A stretch of DNA of 64,000 nucleotides from Cercis canadensis (lineage: Eukaryota > Streptophyta > Magnoliopsida > Fabales > Fabaceae): assembly GCA_003255065.1 (NCBI GenBank), contig QAOA01002452.1, positions 10,944 through 74,943 on the forward strand. Direction: 5' to 3'. A program made the position numbers and the translations under genes. Below, piece after piece: positions 45,259 to 57,478 of this stretch; positions within the stretch are counted from its first letter, which is position 1; the number at the start of each line of letters is the position of its first letter. Under the pieces are notes generated by a model. That model was not told the DNA's origin. It saw only the letters and a program-made list of their open reading frames with translations, and ran no database searches.

Positions 45259-48200
45259 ATGTTGGGTGGGCTATATGGAGACCTCCCTCCACCCTCTTCT
45301 GCTGAAGAAGAGAAACCCAGCAACACCAATGTATGGTCAAGCAGCACGAAGATGGCTCCGGCCACTCTGCGAAAGCCGGCGTCGGTTTTCGCACCTCCAC
45401 AAACGGTTCTGCGATCTCAAAGTAAACCCAAAACTGTGAATTCTTCGGTACCCAAAACTGTAACATCAACTCCGGTAGCCGTAGCACCGTTACTGGTGGT
45501 AGCCGATGATGTGGCGCAACCGCAACCAGCTCTTGTGGGTGTCCAATCGACGGTGATGGAGGAGTATGACCCGGCTAGGCCGAATGACTATGAGGAATAT
45601 AGGAGGGAGAGGAAGAGGAAGGTTAGGGAGGCAGAGATGATGAAAGAGCTTGAAAAGAGACGGCAAGAGGAGGAAGAGAGGGAGAGGAGGGAGAGAGAAG
45701 AGCGAGAGAGGGAAAGAGATAAGGAAAGGGAATATGGGGATTCAAGATTGAATATTTCAGGTGAGGAGGCATGGAGAAGGCGTGCAGCAATGAGTGGGGC
45801 AGCTCCAGCTCCACGGTCGCCGTCTCCGCCGAGTACCGGAGACGGTTTTACTATTGGGAAGTCAGAAACTGTTGGATTGGGCCTTGGTGCTGGTGGGCAA
45901 ATGACTGCAGCTCAGAGAATGATGGCAAAGATGGGATGGAAAGAGGGGCAAGGGCTTGGGAAGCAGGAGCAGGGAATTACTACTCCTTTGATGGCCAAGA
46001 AAACAGATAGAAGAGCTGGAGTTATTGTGAATGCTAGTGATAATAAGCACGAGAAGAAAGTGAAGAGTGTGAACTTCAATGGAACACCTACACGGGTGCT
46101 GATGCTTAGAAACATGGTTTGTATACTTTAATTTCTTGTAATCTTGTTGGTATGTTCGTATGTTAATGCTTTAAGGTTGTATAATAGATATCATTTGTAG
46201 ATTAATTTGAGTGCTAAGTTCATTACTTATGGTAATCCAACATAACATGGTTAAAAGTTTTCTAAATCTAGTGTTAGTTTCATATATTGTGACAGGTGTG
46301 TGGATAATTTGTGAGCTTGTTCTATAGCTACTGTTTGTATAACTAGTCTCTAATATCAGTGATCTACTATGTGTGTTTGTTTGCATTCTGTTTTGGAGGA
46401 TGTCTAAATTTTTTCTAACTAAGCAGTAATGTACCAATTTTAATTGAAAATTCTGCAAATTTTGTAAATCAACATGATATATTTCTCTGTTCTGCGTATC
46501 TGTGTAACGTCAATTCAAAACTGGTGCAATCTAATTTGTTCATCTCTATCTGATGAGGCCTCCACATGATTTTATTTAGTATTCATTGACAATGATATTA
46601 ATATTCGATGCTTTCATCTTGATATAATGGTTTATGTACAGCTCACATCTTTGACTTATAAAATGGAACATGGCAAATATTTAAGTAGATTTTATTTGTG
46701 GATGATGGGTCTGTTATATCAATTGAAAATTAATTTTTCTTAGTAAACAAATATTGGCTTCAGTTTCAGTTGGTTTCTGAATATCCATAGTCTTAATATA
46801 CTAACTTCTGTATTTGGTGATGTCTTTGAGATGTAACATGCAATACGAACTATTACTTGCCAAGTATTGTCAATATAGTGGATAAAAGATCATCTGCTCA
46901 ATGTATAGGCTATCCTTCGCCTTGCCATCATCACATATGGTGTTTTTCTATGAACCAAGCAAGTTTCATCTTGTACATCTTGCTGTTTTGATTGGTTAAT
47001 CGAATAAAAGTACAAGTCAGGGTCACAAGTTTCACATAATTCAGGATCAATTGAAAGATGCTTGGTAGAAATAACATTCATTATCATCTTGAATTATTTT
47101 GGAAGCTTCTAAGATACTTAGATATGCTGACATAGCCTCCAATCCAATTTCAAGTTCTAATGCTAATATGATATTATAGTTGTATTCTATTTGTGAGGTT
47201 ATAATTTTGCATATCACTATTGGTAATTATAAAGTTTGAAATTTGACTATTGAAGTGTAAGGAAGTTTAGAAGAGATGAAGGAATCCTGTTGCTAGGCTG
47301 GTCTACCATCTAATGGGGTTCTACTCTCAAAAAAGAAAGCAATTACATGAATAGTAGTTTTGTATGCACTCCTTGGATACGCCCAATTCTAATTTCTTTC
47401 TTTCCTCTTTGGAGTCTTGGATACTGTGCATTGCCTCATATATTCTTATGGCCAGCTTTTATCTAATCCCTAAAAGAATCACATATTAGTTGGTTTTCTG
47501 TGAATTCTGCGCATAAACTCTTATTGGGACTAAATATTAAGAGGAACATGTGACAACCCTGTCTATCTTAGACCCATAATTATCTCTTCCTTCCTTTGAA
47601 CATAAAAATGTAATTAAGTTTTCACAAAGTATGAAAGCCTTTTTAAGTTTAACATGATACCTCTCCCCCCCACAACCGAAAAAAAAGGGTGCTTCCATAT
47701 TGTTGGCAAACTGCAGACAACCATTTTTTATGATATCAAACAATCTTCCATATTTTGTAGTTCAAGTTGATAATTATGTAGATCTCCGTGCTTACCTAGT
47801 TTCTTACAGCCTTTTAAAAGTTGGATAAGCGTCATGCCAGTTTTGTTCTAAATCTAGTTCGTCAAAGTTGGTTAATTTTCTAATTAATTAATGTCATGCA
47901 TCTTGGTTATATCCTTTTCTCCTGTTGTTAGAGATGGACAACTTGTGTCTGAAGTGTCCTGCATGCAATATTATGTTAATATTTGTTGCAACCATCAATA
48001 TTTCCCTTTTGCTTTGCTTGGTTTTGATCCTATGGAATGCATTGAAATGGGGAAAACTCGTATTCTCTGGAATGTTCTAAATCTGTGCCACTTTTCACAC
48101 TTAGTTAGTCATGCCTAGAAGATATGGATGGAATAGCATGCTATAGTGTAATGGTTCTCCTAGCTTGTGTTGATGAATTCTTCTGCTATTCACTTCCTCA

Positions 48201-48995
48201 TAGCTTTCTCTAGAACTGATGTTTGCTGCCTGTGGTGATTATAGGATTTGATATATAAGAACTAAGAAAATGGTTTTTTTGAGGTTATTCTGTCACTATT
48301 TAGAAGTTGTCTTTTTCATTGAGTAGAATAATGCATTCTAGCAATTTTCATTGTTTCATTCTTTAGACAAGTTTATGATGATAACCCTGATAAATGCTTA
48401 GTCACTTCTGGCTTTGTCCATGATAAACTCCTGCTGACTTACTACATGTTTTATTATGTCAAACTGAATAGTTGGTTGTTATATTGAATTGTAATTGATG
48501 TAATAATTACTGTTTCCATCACAAGTCTGAAATTTAGAACCAGAGAGTCAGTGACCGCATCCCAGGAAGTTGAGAACATAGTTGGTCATTGAAAGTTCAG
48601 TGGTGTATGTACTGAATATAAGTTCATCCTAGAATGCATTTGGTGTCTATGTACTTTAATTGATTACACATGACACTGTTTTTGCTTTCTTTGCTAAGGT
48701 GGGTCCTGGCGAGGTAGATGATGAGTTGGAAGACGAGGTAGGATCAGAATGTGCCAAGTATGGAATAGTAACTAGGGTTCTGATATTTGAGATAACAGAG
48801 CCAAATTTCCCTTCACATGAAGCAGTAAGAATCTTCGTGCAGTTTGAAAGATCCGAAGAAACAACTAAAGCTCTTGTTGACCTTGATGGTCGATTTTTTG
48901 GAGGTAGAGTGGTGCGTGCCACATTTTACGATGAGGAGAGATTCGGCCGGAATGAGTTAGCCCCGATGCCCGGAGAAATTCCTGGCTTCTCTTGA
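45259..48995 (+). CDS. DRT111: DRT111 / SPF45-type splicing factor
   Basis: There are two exons: 45259-46116 (donor AACATG|GTTTGT) and 48699-48995 (acceptor GCTAAG|GTGGGT, phase 0), giving 384 aa; the Arabidopsis protein is about 387. Start MLGGLYGDLPPPSS is the conserved family N-terminus; the upstream ATG at 45229 is in the leader. Residues ~110-160 are a highly charged E/R-rich helix, ~216-258 a G-patch (AAQRMMAKMGWKEGQGLGKQ), and ~278-372 an RRM of the UHM type (TRVLMLRNMVGPGEV ... VRIFVQFE ... GRFFGGRVVRATFYD). By family it is a nuclear splicing factor that helps 3' splice-site choice; plant DRT111 affects DNA-damage tolerance, light and ABA responses. The 2582-bp intron splits the RRM right after its first strand and carries a copy of dispersed repeat R2 (47386-47655). 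Confidence 0.97.
47386..47655 (+). repeat. Dispersed repeat R2, copy 2 (in DRT111 intron)
   Basis: This matches 37906-38172 in the same orientation over about 265 bp. No splice signals strong enough to suggest an exon were seen. Confidence 0.85.
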
Positions 48996-50170
48996 AAGAA
49001 CATGACGTCTATGATGTGGAAAAGTTCTCGTTTGTGATTATTGGTTTTGAACATTGCATTACATGATAGTTAAGCATTGTTGTTAGTAGGTTCATCTGGA
49101 TTCAAAATGATGTAACAGTAACAAAGGGTTGCTGCTTAGGGGAATATTGCAGTCACATGAACACATTGATAGTTCCTTCGTAAACTCTAGTGATCAATTC
49201 TTAGCTGTTCTCCCCTATATTATGTGTTTGATTACTCATGAAACGCCAGTGTGTTGCTCATTCTTCAGCTTTTTTATTTTTTGTTGGAAAAAGTGAATCT
49301 GAGCTCTTTCTCGCAGTTATTACAGGGAATGAGCACTTGAAGATATGGTTTATAGAGAAATTAGAAAGTATAGAAAAAGGAGACAATATAATGTTGAACA
49401 TTTTCAATCGTTGGACAAGAAATTATTTTTAATGATATAAAGGAGACAGTTCACTGCTTTTCATTTTCAATTTTATCTTACTTCTTTATGCCAAGGATTG
49501 TTACTGTTACTATTCCCCCAAACAATTCACATGTTTTTCGTTGAGTAAATTTATGACAAGGTTTGTTACTATTAATCATGCATTAATTGCTTGAGTCCAT
49601 GTTTTGCTTCTCAATTGTACAAGAGAGTATTTTAGCATGAGTTAATTTTTCTATCATTTTATATTATATTTATCAATCACTTTATAATTTGAATTAGACT
49701 CACTCTTTTTGAATTGCTTATATAAAATATGAAATTGTGGTGTATAAATACTCCATAAGAAAAATAAGTCTCACCTCTATAGCATATGTTTTGTGGTGAG
49801 AATATCAAAGAATTTTATTTTTACATAGTCAAAAATTAGAAAAAAATGTATATAGTATTTTAAGTCAATATAAATTATGAAATTAAGTGAATTAAAAAAT
49901 AAAATAATATATTTAATTTGACTTGATTTAATATAACTCATTCAATATCATTCTTTTATTGACTTGAAGTACTATACTCGAAAAATTGTGATAATGATAT
50001 TTAAAACTGAAAAAAATAAAACAAAAATTGATAAAAGAGCTATTAATAAGTAACCCTTCCGTGATTACTCTAAATCTGTTCTTCCCCAAAAGTAATTACA
50101 TGTAGTCTAGTCAAAGTTGTCGGAGACTTTGACGCAGAAGCGATATCACGTAACGACGTCGTTCAGCAGC
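48996..50170. other. Intergenic between convergent genes
   Basis: This contains the 3'UTR of DRT111 (about 48996-49250) and, at the far end, the 3'UTR of the BZR1-type gene on the other strand. The middle is AT-rich with no gene recognised. Confidence 0.5.
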
Positions 50171-51266
50171 TTAAAAGCGGCGCATGGAAGACCCCACCAC
50201 TGTGCTCTGATTCGACAGCTGCACCTGCACATTCACCTCATCACCATCCAAATGTACCAATTGCCCTTGTCGCTCATACGCCACCGCCGAGCACTCTACA
50301 AAGCCAGTGGCGCCGCCGTCCCCTCCGCCGATGGATTGGGCCTCACTGGCGAGGCCTTGGTACGTGTAAAAAGGAACAGAGATGGTGTTACCAGCACTGA
50401 AAGCGTCGGGAAAGCATAGCAACGAAGAACACCCACCATTGAGACTGGCCAGAGGGTCTCCGACACAAACGCCGCGAGGCGACACTGTCGTTGAGCACTC
50501 ACCGCCGCTGCCGCCACCACCACCACCACCACCGATCACGACGCTGCTGGTGGGTGTCGGGTCAGTGCTGGTCTTAATGGCGCCACACAGAGGACAGCAG
50601 TTCAAAACCTTGGAAGCCCAAATTACAGAAACAGATTAAAATCAATAAAGAATTTACCTTTACTGTTTGGATTCCGAAAAAAAATTGCAGATAAATAAAA
50701 CGGACTAGAATCATTAGTTAAAAATTAGAAAAGACCCATTAGTAAAAAACAAAAATGTCAAATTACTAAAACAGAGGTTTACTATTTAGCTATGGAGAAA
50801 ATCTGCAGCTAAACAAAATGTAGCAGACCCATGAAATCTAATGAAAGATGATAAATAGCTAAAAAGAAATGCAATCGACCCATCAAATAAAAAAGATAGC
50901 TTGATGATTAGAAGAGAGAAGAAGAGAGATGCACAGTTTTGTAGTGTTTGGTTTCCGAGAAAATTTACAGGAAAAGAAAATGCAATGGATTCATGGGATA
51001 CCCATCATCGAAAAATTGCAAGAAATGATTAAAGAAGGTACCTTTGAGCGGTAGGTGGTGCCATCCGGTTCAACAATCCAACCAGCTTCCTTAGCAAGCT
51101 CACGAAGAACTTCATTAATGTCTCCACGAGAAGAAAGACGATAACCTCCATGCTTTCTCAAGCCATGGAAGATGTTAGTGGTGATGGCCCTTCTTTGCCT
51201 TTCTCTCATCTTCGTCTTCTCCTTGTCACTCTCACTCCTCTTGCTTCCTCCACACTCTCCCTTCAT
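50171..51266 (-). CDS. Stand-alone BZR1-domain transcription factor (BAM7/8-type domain)
   Basis: There are two exons on the minus strand: 51266-51042 (donor TCAAAG|GTACC) and 50608-50171 (acceptor CCAAG|GTTTTG, phase 0), giving 220 aa. Residues ~12-75 form the BZR1 DNA-binding domain: a basic region ([20 protein letters not shown]), then [20 protein letters not shown] and [15 protein letters not shown]. By memory this resembles the N-terminal domain of beta-amylases BAM7/BAM8 (RERHRRAIT, DINDV, GWVVLPDGTTF) more than BZR1/BES1 (RERRRRAVAA, DNNEV). No amylase domain follows: exon 2 is a short low-complexity tail ([11 protein letters not shown], a nine-glycine run, [16 protein letters not shown]) ending at TAA. 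No BIN2-site-rich S/P repeats as in BZR1 are visible. Location is inferred to be nuclear. The glycine run explains a spurious proline-rich ORF on the plus strand. Confidence 0.9.
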
Positions 51267-51395
51267 CTCTCTCTGTTTTCCTTTGTTTTCTTTTCTATCT
51301 CAGTAGTCTCAGACCTCTGTTTTTCCGAGTGACTTGTGAAGCATCAAATGTTGGGGGAGTTTTGTTATTTTTGGATCAGACGGAGAGAGAATTGG

Positions 51396-51403
51396 CCACG
51401 TGG
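51396..51403. promoter_or_regulatory. Palindromic G-box CCACGTGG
   Basis: CCACGTGG lies about 130 bp upstream of the ATG of the BZR1-type gene. BZR1-domain factors bind CACGTG-type elements, so self-regulation is possible; this is inference from the motif alone. Confidence 0.45.
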
Positions 51404-51909
51404 AAAGGATGATGATGCCGATGGACGGATGCGATTGAGGATTGGTGGTGTGTTATGGGGTTTTGCGTGACTGAGAGAAGGTTTAGGAGTGAGGAATGCA
51501 TGTTGCAGAGAGGACGTGAGTGTCACGCGTTACTGTAGTGGTTGATTGAGATTGATACTCTGAAAGGAAAAAGAGAGGGAAGAGAAGAGAAAGAGTAAAT
51601 TAACCAAAAATGGTTTGTTGATTGGTTAAGGAGAGACAAGGAGAATCAGTTCTGTTGTTGGTTGCCGGCGGCAGAGAACAGAGTGATGATGAGTTTCTGA
51701 AAGGATAGAATCCGCATCTTAACTTCTCAGGCTGACTGATACTCAGTCCTCGGTATAGGCACATGTTACAGATAGAAGAAAAGCAAACCTCTAGTGTTGT
51801 TGCTATTTAGTTACTTTCTTCATGATTTAACTTGTACCATCATGGGCTTTATATGGTAAAGAAATAGATGATCCACACCCATTTCATATAATGTGGGCTT
51901 CACCATTTC

Positions 51910-51911
51910 AA

Positions 51912-51979
<68 letters not shown>
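51910..51979. repeat. (AAT)n then (AT)n microsatellite
   Basis: About ten AAT units followed by a short A run and about 14 AT units. Confidence 0.95.
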
Positions 51980-51980
<1 letters not shown>

Positions 51981-52117
51981 AATTAAAATTATAAGATGTA
52001 AATTTATATCACATTTATAATAATTAAAAATAATAAAGAAAGTAATGATAAATGTAACAATAGTTTATGTGATACTGGGTCATGTTTATCAAATGATGTA
52101 TTTTAATAAGTCATTAA

Positions 52118-53151
52118 TGGTGTGTTTGGATAGTGTATTTGTAGAGTGTAATGTATTTAAAATACTTATTTTAAATTACTCTGTTTGTATAATTTTTCAA
52201 TGTATTTTAAAAATTACAATGTATTTTTAGAGTGACTTTCAAATATTCAATATAGTGTATTTCAAATTCACTTAAAATAGGATATATTTCAAATTATTTA
52301 TTTTTTTCTCCCCGAGCCCCAATACCCCTCCCTCTCCCTCTTGACCTCTTCTTTCATTTCTCTACCTGAGCTTTCAGCTTTTCCAGTAATGGCGAGGAAA
52401 AGAGAGCTTTTGGGTTGTGCAATTGGTTGTATATTGTGATTTTTATGTTTATGATACAGATCATCTCGAACCATCGACATGAAAAACCAGTGAATCAAGC
52501 TACGGCTACTCAGATAATTTCCTCTATAGGATCTATTTTCTGATGAAATTGAGTTGGAATCATCTTTACTCTTTTTCCACCTCTTGATTCTACTAAGCAA
52601 ATTGGAATCCTTGCTATTGCTACTTTGACTACTGGAGGAGCTTTCAAGGGTAGTCGTATCAATTTCATCACTCTTATTCATGTGGCAATAGAATAAATGC
52701 TGTCAACTTTAGTATCAAATGGTAATGCATTGGTTTTCATAATAACGAGCATATTGGGTGGTTAGTTTCACAAAAATATAGAACCAATGCATCTTCTGGC
52801 TTCCGCAGAGCTCACCATATATAAATCCAGAAATTGCATTAATTAAATGCCCATTCACTTCAACAATGGTATCAGGTTTCACCCTCACATTCCTTCTCAG
52901 ACCATCCCAAAATTTGAGCAGGATGTGTTTGTTGTTGCTTCCTTGATCCATTTGTATTCATGATTTGGTGCTTTAGATGTTGCTCACAAATTGTTTGTAG
53001 AAATGTCAGTGCAGGATAATGTTTTGAATGTTAAAATATTTTTTTTATAATAAAATGTATTTTATAAATTCATGTATTTAAAATGCTGTATTTCAATTAC
53101 ATGTATTTGAAATACACAAGACTTTGTCAAATACTCCATCCAAACACAACC
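52118..53151. mobile_element. PIF/Harbinger-like element, TAA target duplication
   Basis: The ends TGGTGTGTTTGGAT / ATCCAAACACAACC are inverted and flanked by TAA on both sides (52115-52117 and 53152-53154), as in PIF/Harbinger and Tourist elements. Subterminal 'tgtatttaaaat' words repeat at both ends. The interior has two minus-strand ORFs: 52681-52298 (127 aa, serine-rich then basic, SRIKRWKKSKDD) and 52951-52715 (78 aa, MDQGSNNKHILLKFWDGLRR). Neither shows a DDE transposase or a family I recognise; the second could be a captured gene piece. Confidence 0.75.
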
Positions 53152-53154
53152 TAA

Positions 53155-53520
53155 ATGTAATTTAATGATAAAGTGTTTGAGTAATTTATGGGGATTAAGA
53201 ATTTGAATTTTTGTCTAGTCAAGTAATAAAAGAATAAAAAGCTTTAAAATATGTTTAGTATATTACTTTTTGAAGAATTTTAATAGCAAAATATATAATA
53301 ATTGTTATGATTGATTTAGATGACAAATATGTAGTATGTGAGTTTAAATTCAGGTTTCAATGCGATAAAGCGCCAATTTATATAGATTTGTTTGCGTGGG
53401 TGTCTCTCTAGTATACATGTGTGTAACAATACAATTATTTAGCTAGATGATTTTTGAGAAAACATACCAAGTATGTTTACACGATACATGACATCAAATG
53501 AATGGAGAAGTTGTGGTTAG
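53155..53520. other. AT-rich intergenic DNA
   Basis: No feature recognised. Confidence 0.4.
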
Positions 53521-53858
53521 TTTTTTTTTTTTTTTTTCTTTGGTACATAAGAGAAAACAAAACAAACTAAGCTCTATAAAACACAATGCTCATGGCATCA
53601 ATCATAATCCAGTGGTCTAACTCAGCAAGAGAAGACAACTACAATTCTAACCTAACCTTAGCTCTTCATTTTGCTAAGAAATCAGTACATTGGATGGCCT
53701 CTTTGTGAATATGTTGAACCTCCACATGATAATCTCTATACAGAAGGTGTTGTACATGACAAATTAAAGCAACATACTGATGAAAATTCTCTTGACTTTT
53801 CTGAATCAACCAAACACATTCTAATGAGTCACTTTGAAGCAGGACTTTGTTGAAACTA
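53521..53858 (-). mobile_element. LINE 3' fragment (RNase H region, poly(A))
   Basis: The minus strand reads KVLLQSDSLECVWLIQKSQE, then HHLLYRDYHVEVQHIHKEA-like and CTDFLAK, the C-terminal part of the RNase H domain found at the end of plant L1-type ORF2 (..ETDS..., ..V.HV.REAN..AD.LA). It ends on the plus strand in a T run (53521-53537), i.e. the element's poly(A) tail. It is 5'-truncated. The plus-strand ORF at 53671-53853 is a shadow. Confidence 0.75.
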
Positions 53859-54657
53859 ATAAAATGTATAAGATTTATTCTTGCAGGAAACTTTATTTAT
53901 TATACATTTTTGTTGAAAATACTCATGTGTGTTTGTGTGGGGCTAGGATTGAGACTCAATTAAAATGGTGGATCCACTCTCAAATACCTCACAATCCTAT
54001 ACGGTGAGCTTCGGTTGAATTTGGACCATTTGAAAAAAAAAAAAAAAGTTTAATGGATCCAATTAAAATTATAAGAATAGATTAAACTAAGACCCACCAT
54101 CATAAAATAAAGGTGGGAAAAGTAATAGTGGTTATTTTTTTTCATCACCATCGGGACAAAACGCCCAAACAGAAAAGACAACAATTACAGAGTCAAACCT
54201 CTAGGGATAGCAACACCTGCCATATCCCTCAAACTACCAGAAATAAACACTGGAGCTAGGTTTGTAGAACTCCTCAACCTCAAAACCACAATAATGACAT
54301 GCCTTAGCTAACTCATCCCCGCGTGTGTTGCCTTATCTGCAGCAAGACGCACTATTTGTGGTACTATGGAAGGACTCATCTAGATTCACCTTACACCAAC
54401 AGGGTGTTAAAAATAAATGTAATTTGAATTTTCTAGATGTCTTATAGAATTTTGAGTGTCAGTTATTAGAAGTTATAAAATTTCAAGCTTTAGGTATTTA
54501 TCTTAGTGTTTCATGTTTTAAGGATTTATAATAGTATAAATAAGAGTGTAAAAAAATGTATTAATTGAGATTGAGATTGAGAGTTCTTCAAAAAATATAG
54601 AAAAAACTTGTAAATTGAGGAGTTGAGTGCATGCAAATGAGTGCCTCCCCCCACAAT

Positions 54658-57140
54658 TAGAGTTGTCTAACGGGCCCACCCAACTCATTAGGGCCAGGTC
54701 ATATCGGGCCGCAAGCTAAAACAGACCGGACCAAAGTGACCCCGTTTTAATCGGGTTAGCAAAATCCCAGTCCAGTCCAACTCAGCCCAGCTAGTTGAGG
54801 GCCAAAACGGGCTAAAACGGGCCAACATAATTTTTTTAATATTTTTTTGTCATGCTTATTTTTTAGAGAACACAAGTGCAGAGCACAGCGTGCAGTTCTA
54901 TTTCTCCACTTAGAAATGAGAGGTTCCCTTCCCCTTCTTATCACCACCAATCTCAAAATGCTTGTACGTCTGCAATAGAGAGTAAAGAATTAAGCATTAA
55001 TGACAAACCCCATGCCAAACAATATTCATTCACTTAGCTACAGCAATAAGATGTTATGGAATACAAATCACAACCTTTATAAAATACAACCATTAATATT
55101 CACCCAAATAAATAAATAAAAGTACAAAAAGCATCATCAGTAGATTACAACTGAACTGTGACAATGTAAACTGTTTTTCTACATATAAAATAGATATACA
55201 AACTTGTGATATATGAATCTGGTGCCTGAAACAATGCTTCACAATGATCTATTTGATCAATAGCAAAAAAATGGAAAATAACTACTAGCAAACACCTAAT
55301 ACAATAATTACAGCATAGATGTCAAATTTTTATACTCGCATGTTTGCATTTGATAGATCTCTATAGCTGAATCCACGTTGCTGGCATTGTCTCCATTAGA
55401 CAATGGTGCAAAGGCAAGGAAAATTCAGAAAAGTTATTCAATAGGATAAGCAAACAATGGAATTGTAGTAAAGGGTTGCTAATCAATGATATGACAAGTA
55501 TGTTTGAAAAGGAAAGGCTTTGAAAAGAAAGGCCAATGTGTAAATCTTCATCGGCTCTGAGACAAATCAAAGCTCTGAAACTTCAAACAGTAAATCAATC
55601 ACAACGCACAAATTTTTCAAATCAGATAAATCTTCATCGACTCAAAAACCCAGATCAACACGATGTCAAAAATCAAAATTGAACAAAAAAAAATGAGAAA
55701 AAAATAGTAGAAAATCAACTCATTTCAGAGTAAGAACTCACCGATTATAAGTATCTGAAGTGAAGATCAGCTTCTGATTTGGATGGAGAAACTAAAATAA
55801 TTTCTCATTAATCTGAATAGAAAACAACAAAAGCTCAAGGAATCTCAAGCAGACAACGAGATCTGGTAGAAAATAAATTTAACGCTTCCATCTCCATCGA
55901 TAATACCGAGGAAACATAGAGAGATGTGAATTTGTTTCCCAAAATCAGATTCATCCAGCAGAAAATGTATAAAATCGTATTCAAAATTTCAAATGCATTT
56001 GAAAAGAAAAAAAAAATGAAATCGCTGATAAAAAACGTGAATTGGTGAACGTATGAGCACTTGAGCATTTCTCCTACTTTTACTTAGCTCGAGATTCGAA
56101 CAACAGAAGCATTATCAAAAGCATAACCAGCAGATTCAATATGCCAGACAGAGAGAGAGAGAGAGAACAAGGACTTACTGCACCGGTGCCGGCTGCGCCT
56201 GTTAGGAAAACGATAATGGAGACTAACTAGGTTGGCTTTGAGGCGTGAACAATTACACTATCTTGAGTGTAATATTGCTTCTCTATAAAAGCAAGTTACC
56301 CCAGGATACAACAAAGCCCTCAAAAACTCTCAATGGAAAAGTGAATTCTAATGCATTAGGGTGTTCCCTTTTATAGAGTTGAAAAGACACGAATGAACAA
56401 ATATAATTGGTCAGAAATTAACAGACATAATTGTCTATTCGGAATAGTCACAATTGTCTGTTCGGAATAGTCACAACAGTCTGTTCAAAACAGACACAAT
56501 TGTCTATTCGAGTTTATTCATCTGAACCTGTTAATTTAATTAACTACCATCTGAATCGGGTCAAATCGACCCGACCCGGTCCGGTCCAGATATTTAAAAC
56601 CAATATTAAAATATTTGTCAAATCGATCAAGGCCCAAGATGCCCCAAGTGCCCAAGTGCCAATCAAAGACCATTAATGGACTTTGTCTTGCTAGGCTGTT
56701 TGGGCTTGTCAAATGGGCTTGTGCCCATTTAACTAAAGTTACTTTATAACTTTAGTTTGCATTTATAAAGTCTTTTACATACTCTAAGTTAACCAATGTG
56801 GGACTTGGTTAATTATTAATATATTTACAAACTATTTCAACAGCGCCTGTGTCAGTGAGGTGAGGAGAGGCCGAGAGGGGGAGAGGGGGACCGGAGTGTC
56901 CTTTCAAGAGAAATGAAATATTAGGGATTACAAAAGAAAAATGAATCAGGGCAATTGAAATCTGAAAAAAAAAAAAAACAAAAAAAAAAGAGGAAATCGG
57001 GCGAACTCGGCCAAACCCAATCGGGCCACGGGCCAGATCAAGCTGGACCAAATTGACCTAATTTTAAATGGACCTATGATTTTAGAACCTAACCCATTAT
57101 TTTATTGGACCCCACCGGACTTGGCCCATTTAGACAGCTA
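54658..57140. mobile_element. MULE-like element, possible gene carrier (pack-MULE)
   Basis: It starts AGAGTTGTCTAACGGGCC and ends GGCCCATTTAGACAGCTA, flanked by CCCACAAT on both sides (54650-54657 and 57141-57148). The interior is not repetitive. On the minus strand, C/T-rich sequence near 56850-56900 continues, across the nested LTR, into gccggcaccggtgca|gtaagtcc at about 56180: a 5'UTR-exon-like stretch with a canonical splice donor. This suggests a captured plant gene 5' end. No transposase and no long ORF were recognised. Confidence 0.65.
56200..56842 (-). mobile_element. Solo LTR, 5-bp TSD GCGCC
   Basis: On the minus strand it runs TGTTGAAATAG ... TTTTCCTAACA (TG...CA ends), 643 bp, flanked by the perfect 5-bp TSD GCGCC (56195-56199 and 56843-56847). 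It contains ccaagtcccacattggttaa, typical of Copia-type LTRs. No internal retrotransposon sequence remains. It is nested in the MULE-like element. Confidence 0.93.
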
Positions 57141-57478
57141 CCCACAATAGAGGGCTCGGGAAACCTCCAACACATCAACTCAAGTGCGCTAGTCGATTTG
57201 GAAATTCTCTCATCCATTTCTAACCCGTTATGAAGAGCCTTGGCATGATCACATATCTTATACACCGTATCCACATTATATGAGACCACCTCTTTAAACA
57301 CAAATGCATTCATGTCCATTCAGAGAGTGTGGATAGCTGATTGCCACCCGAAACAGAAACGCCTAGTCCTCACACTCCCTTCCATTCTTACCGCGAAGGT
57401 TTCCTAGCACCCAACTCTCTAAGTCTTGTCCAAATAAAAGAGCCCAGGACCTTGGTTGCACCAGATCCAGATGCAACC

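Larger units (their letters stand above)
54405..57151 (+). mobile_element. Short solo-LTR-like insertion, itself split by a MULE
   Basis: The LINE is interrupted at 54404 by sequence starting TGTTAAAAATAAATG, with a TATA-like stretch (agtataaataagagtg near 54535) and 'gattgagattgagag' words, as in short Copia LTRs. It continues to 54657 and, past the MULE, to about 57149. Flanks caggg / gaggg match at 4 of 5 positions as a possible TSD. The 3' end would read ACAATA rather than the usual ACA, so the identification is tentative. Confidence 0.4.

Noticed and set aside
45141..46115. Several ORFs antisense or out of frame in DRT111 exon 1
   Set aside because: Shadows of a well-supported exon with strong codon bias for charged residues.
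48656..48922. 88-aa minus ORF
   Set aside because: Antisense of DRT111 exon 2 (RRM).
50382..50639. 85-aa plus ORF with a proline run
   Set aside because: Antisense of the glycine run of the BZR1-domain gene.
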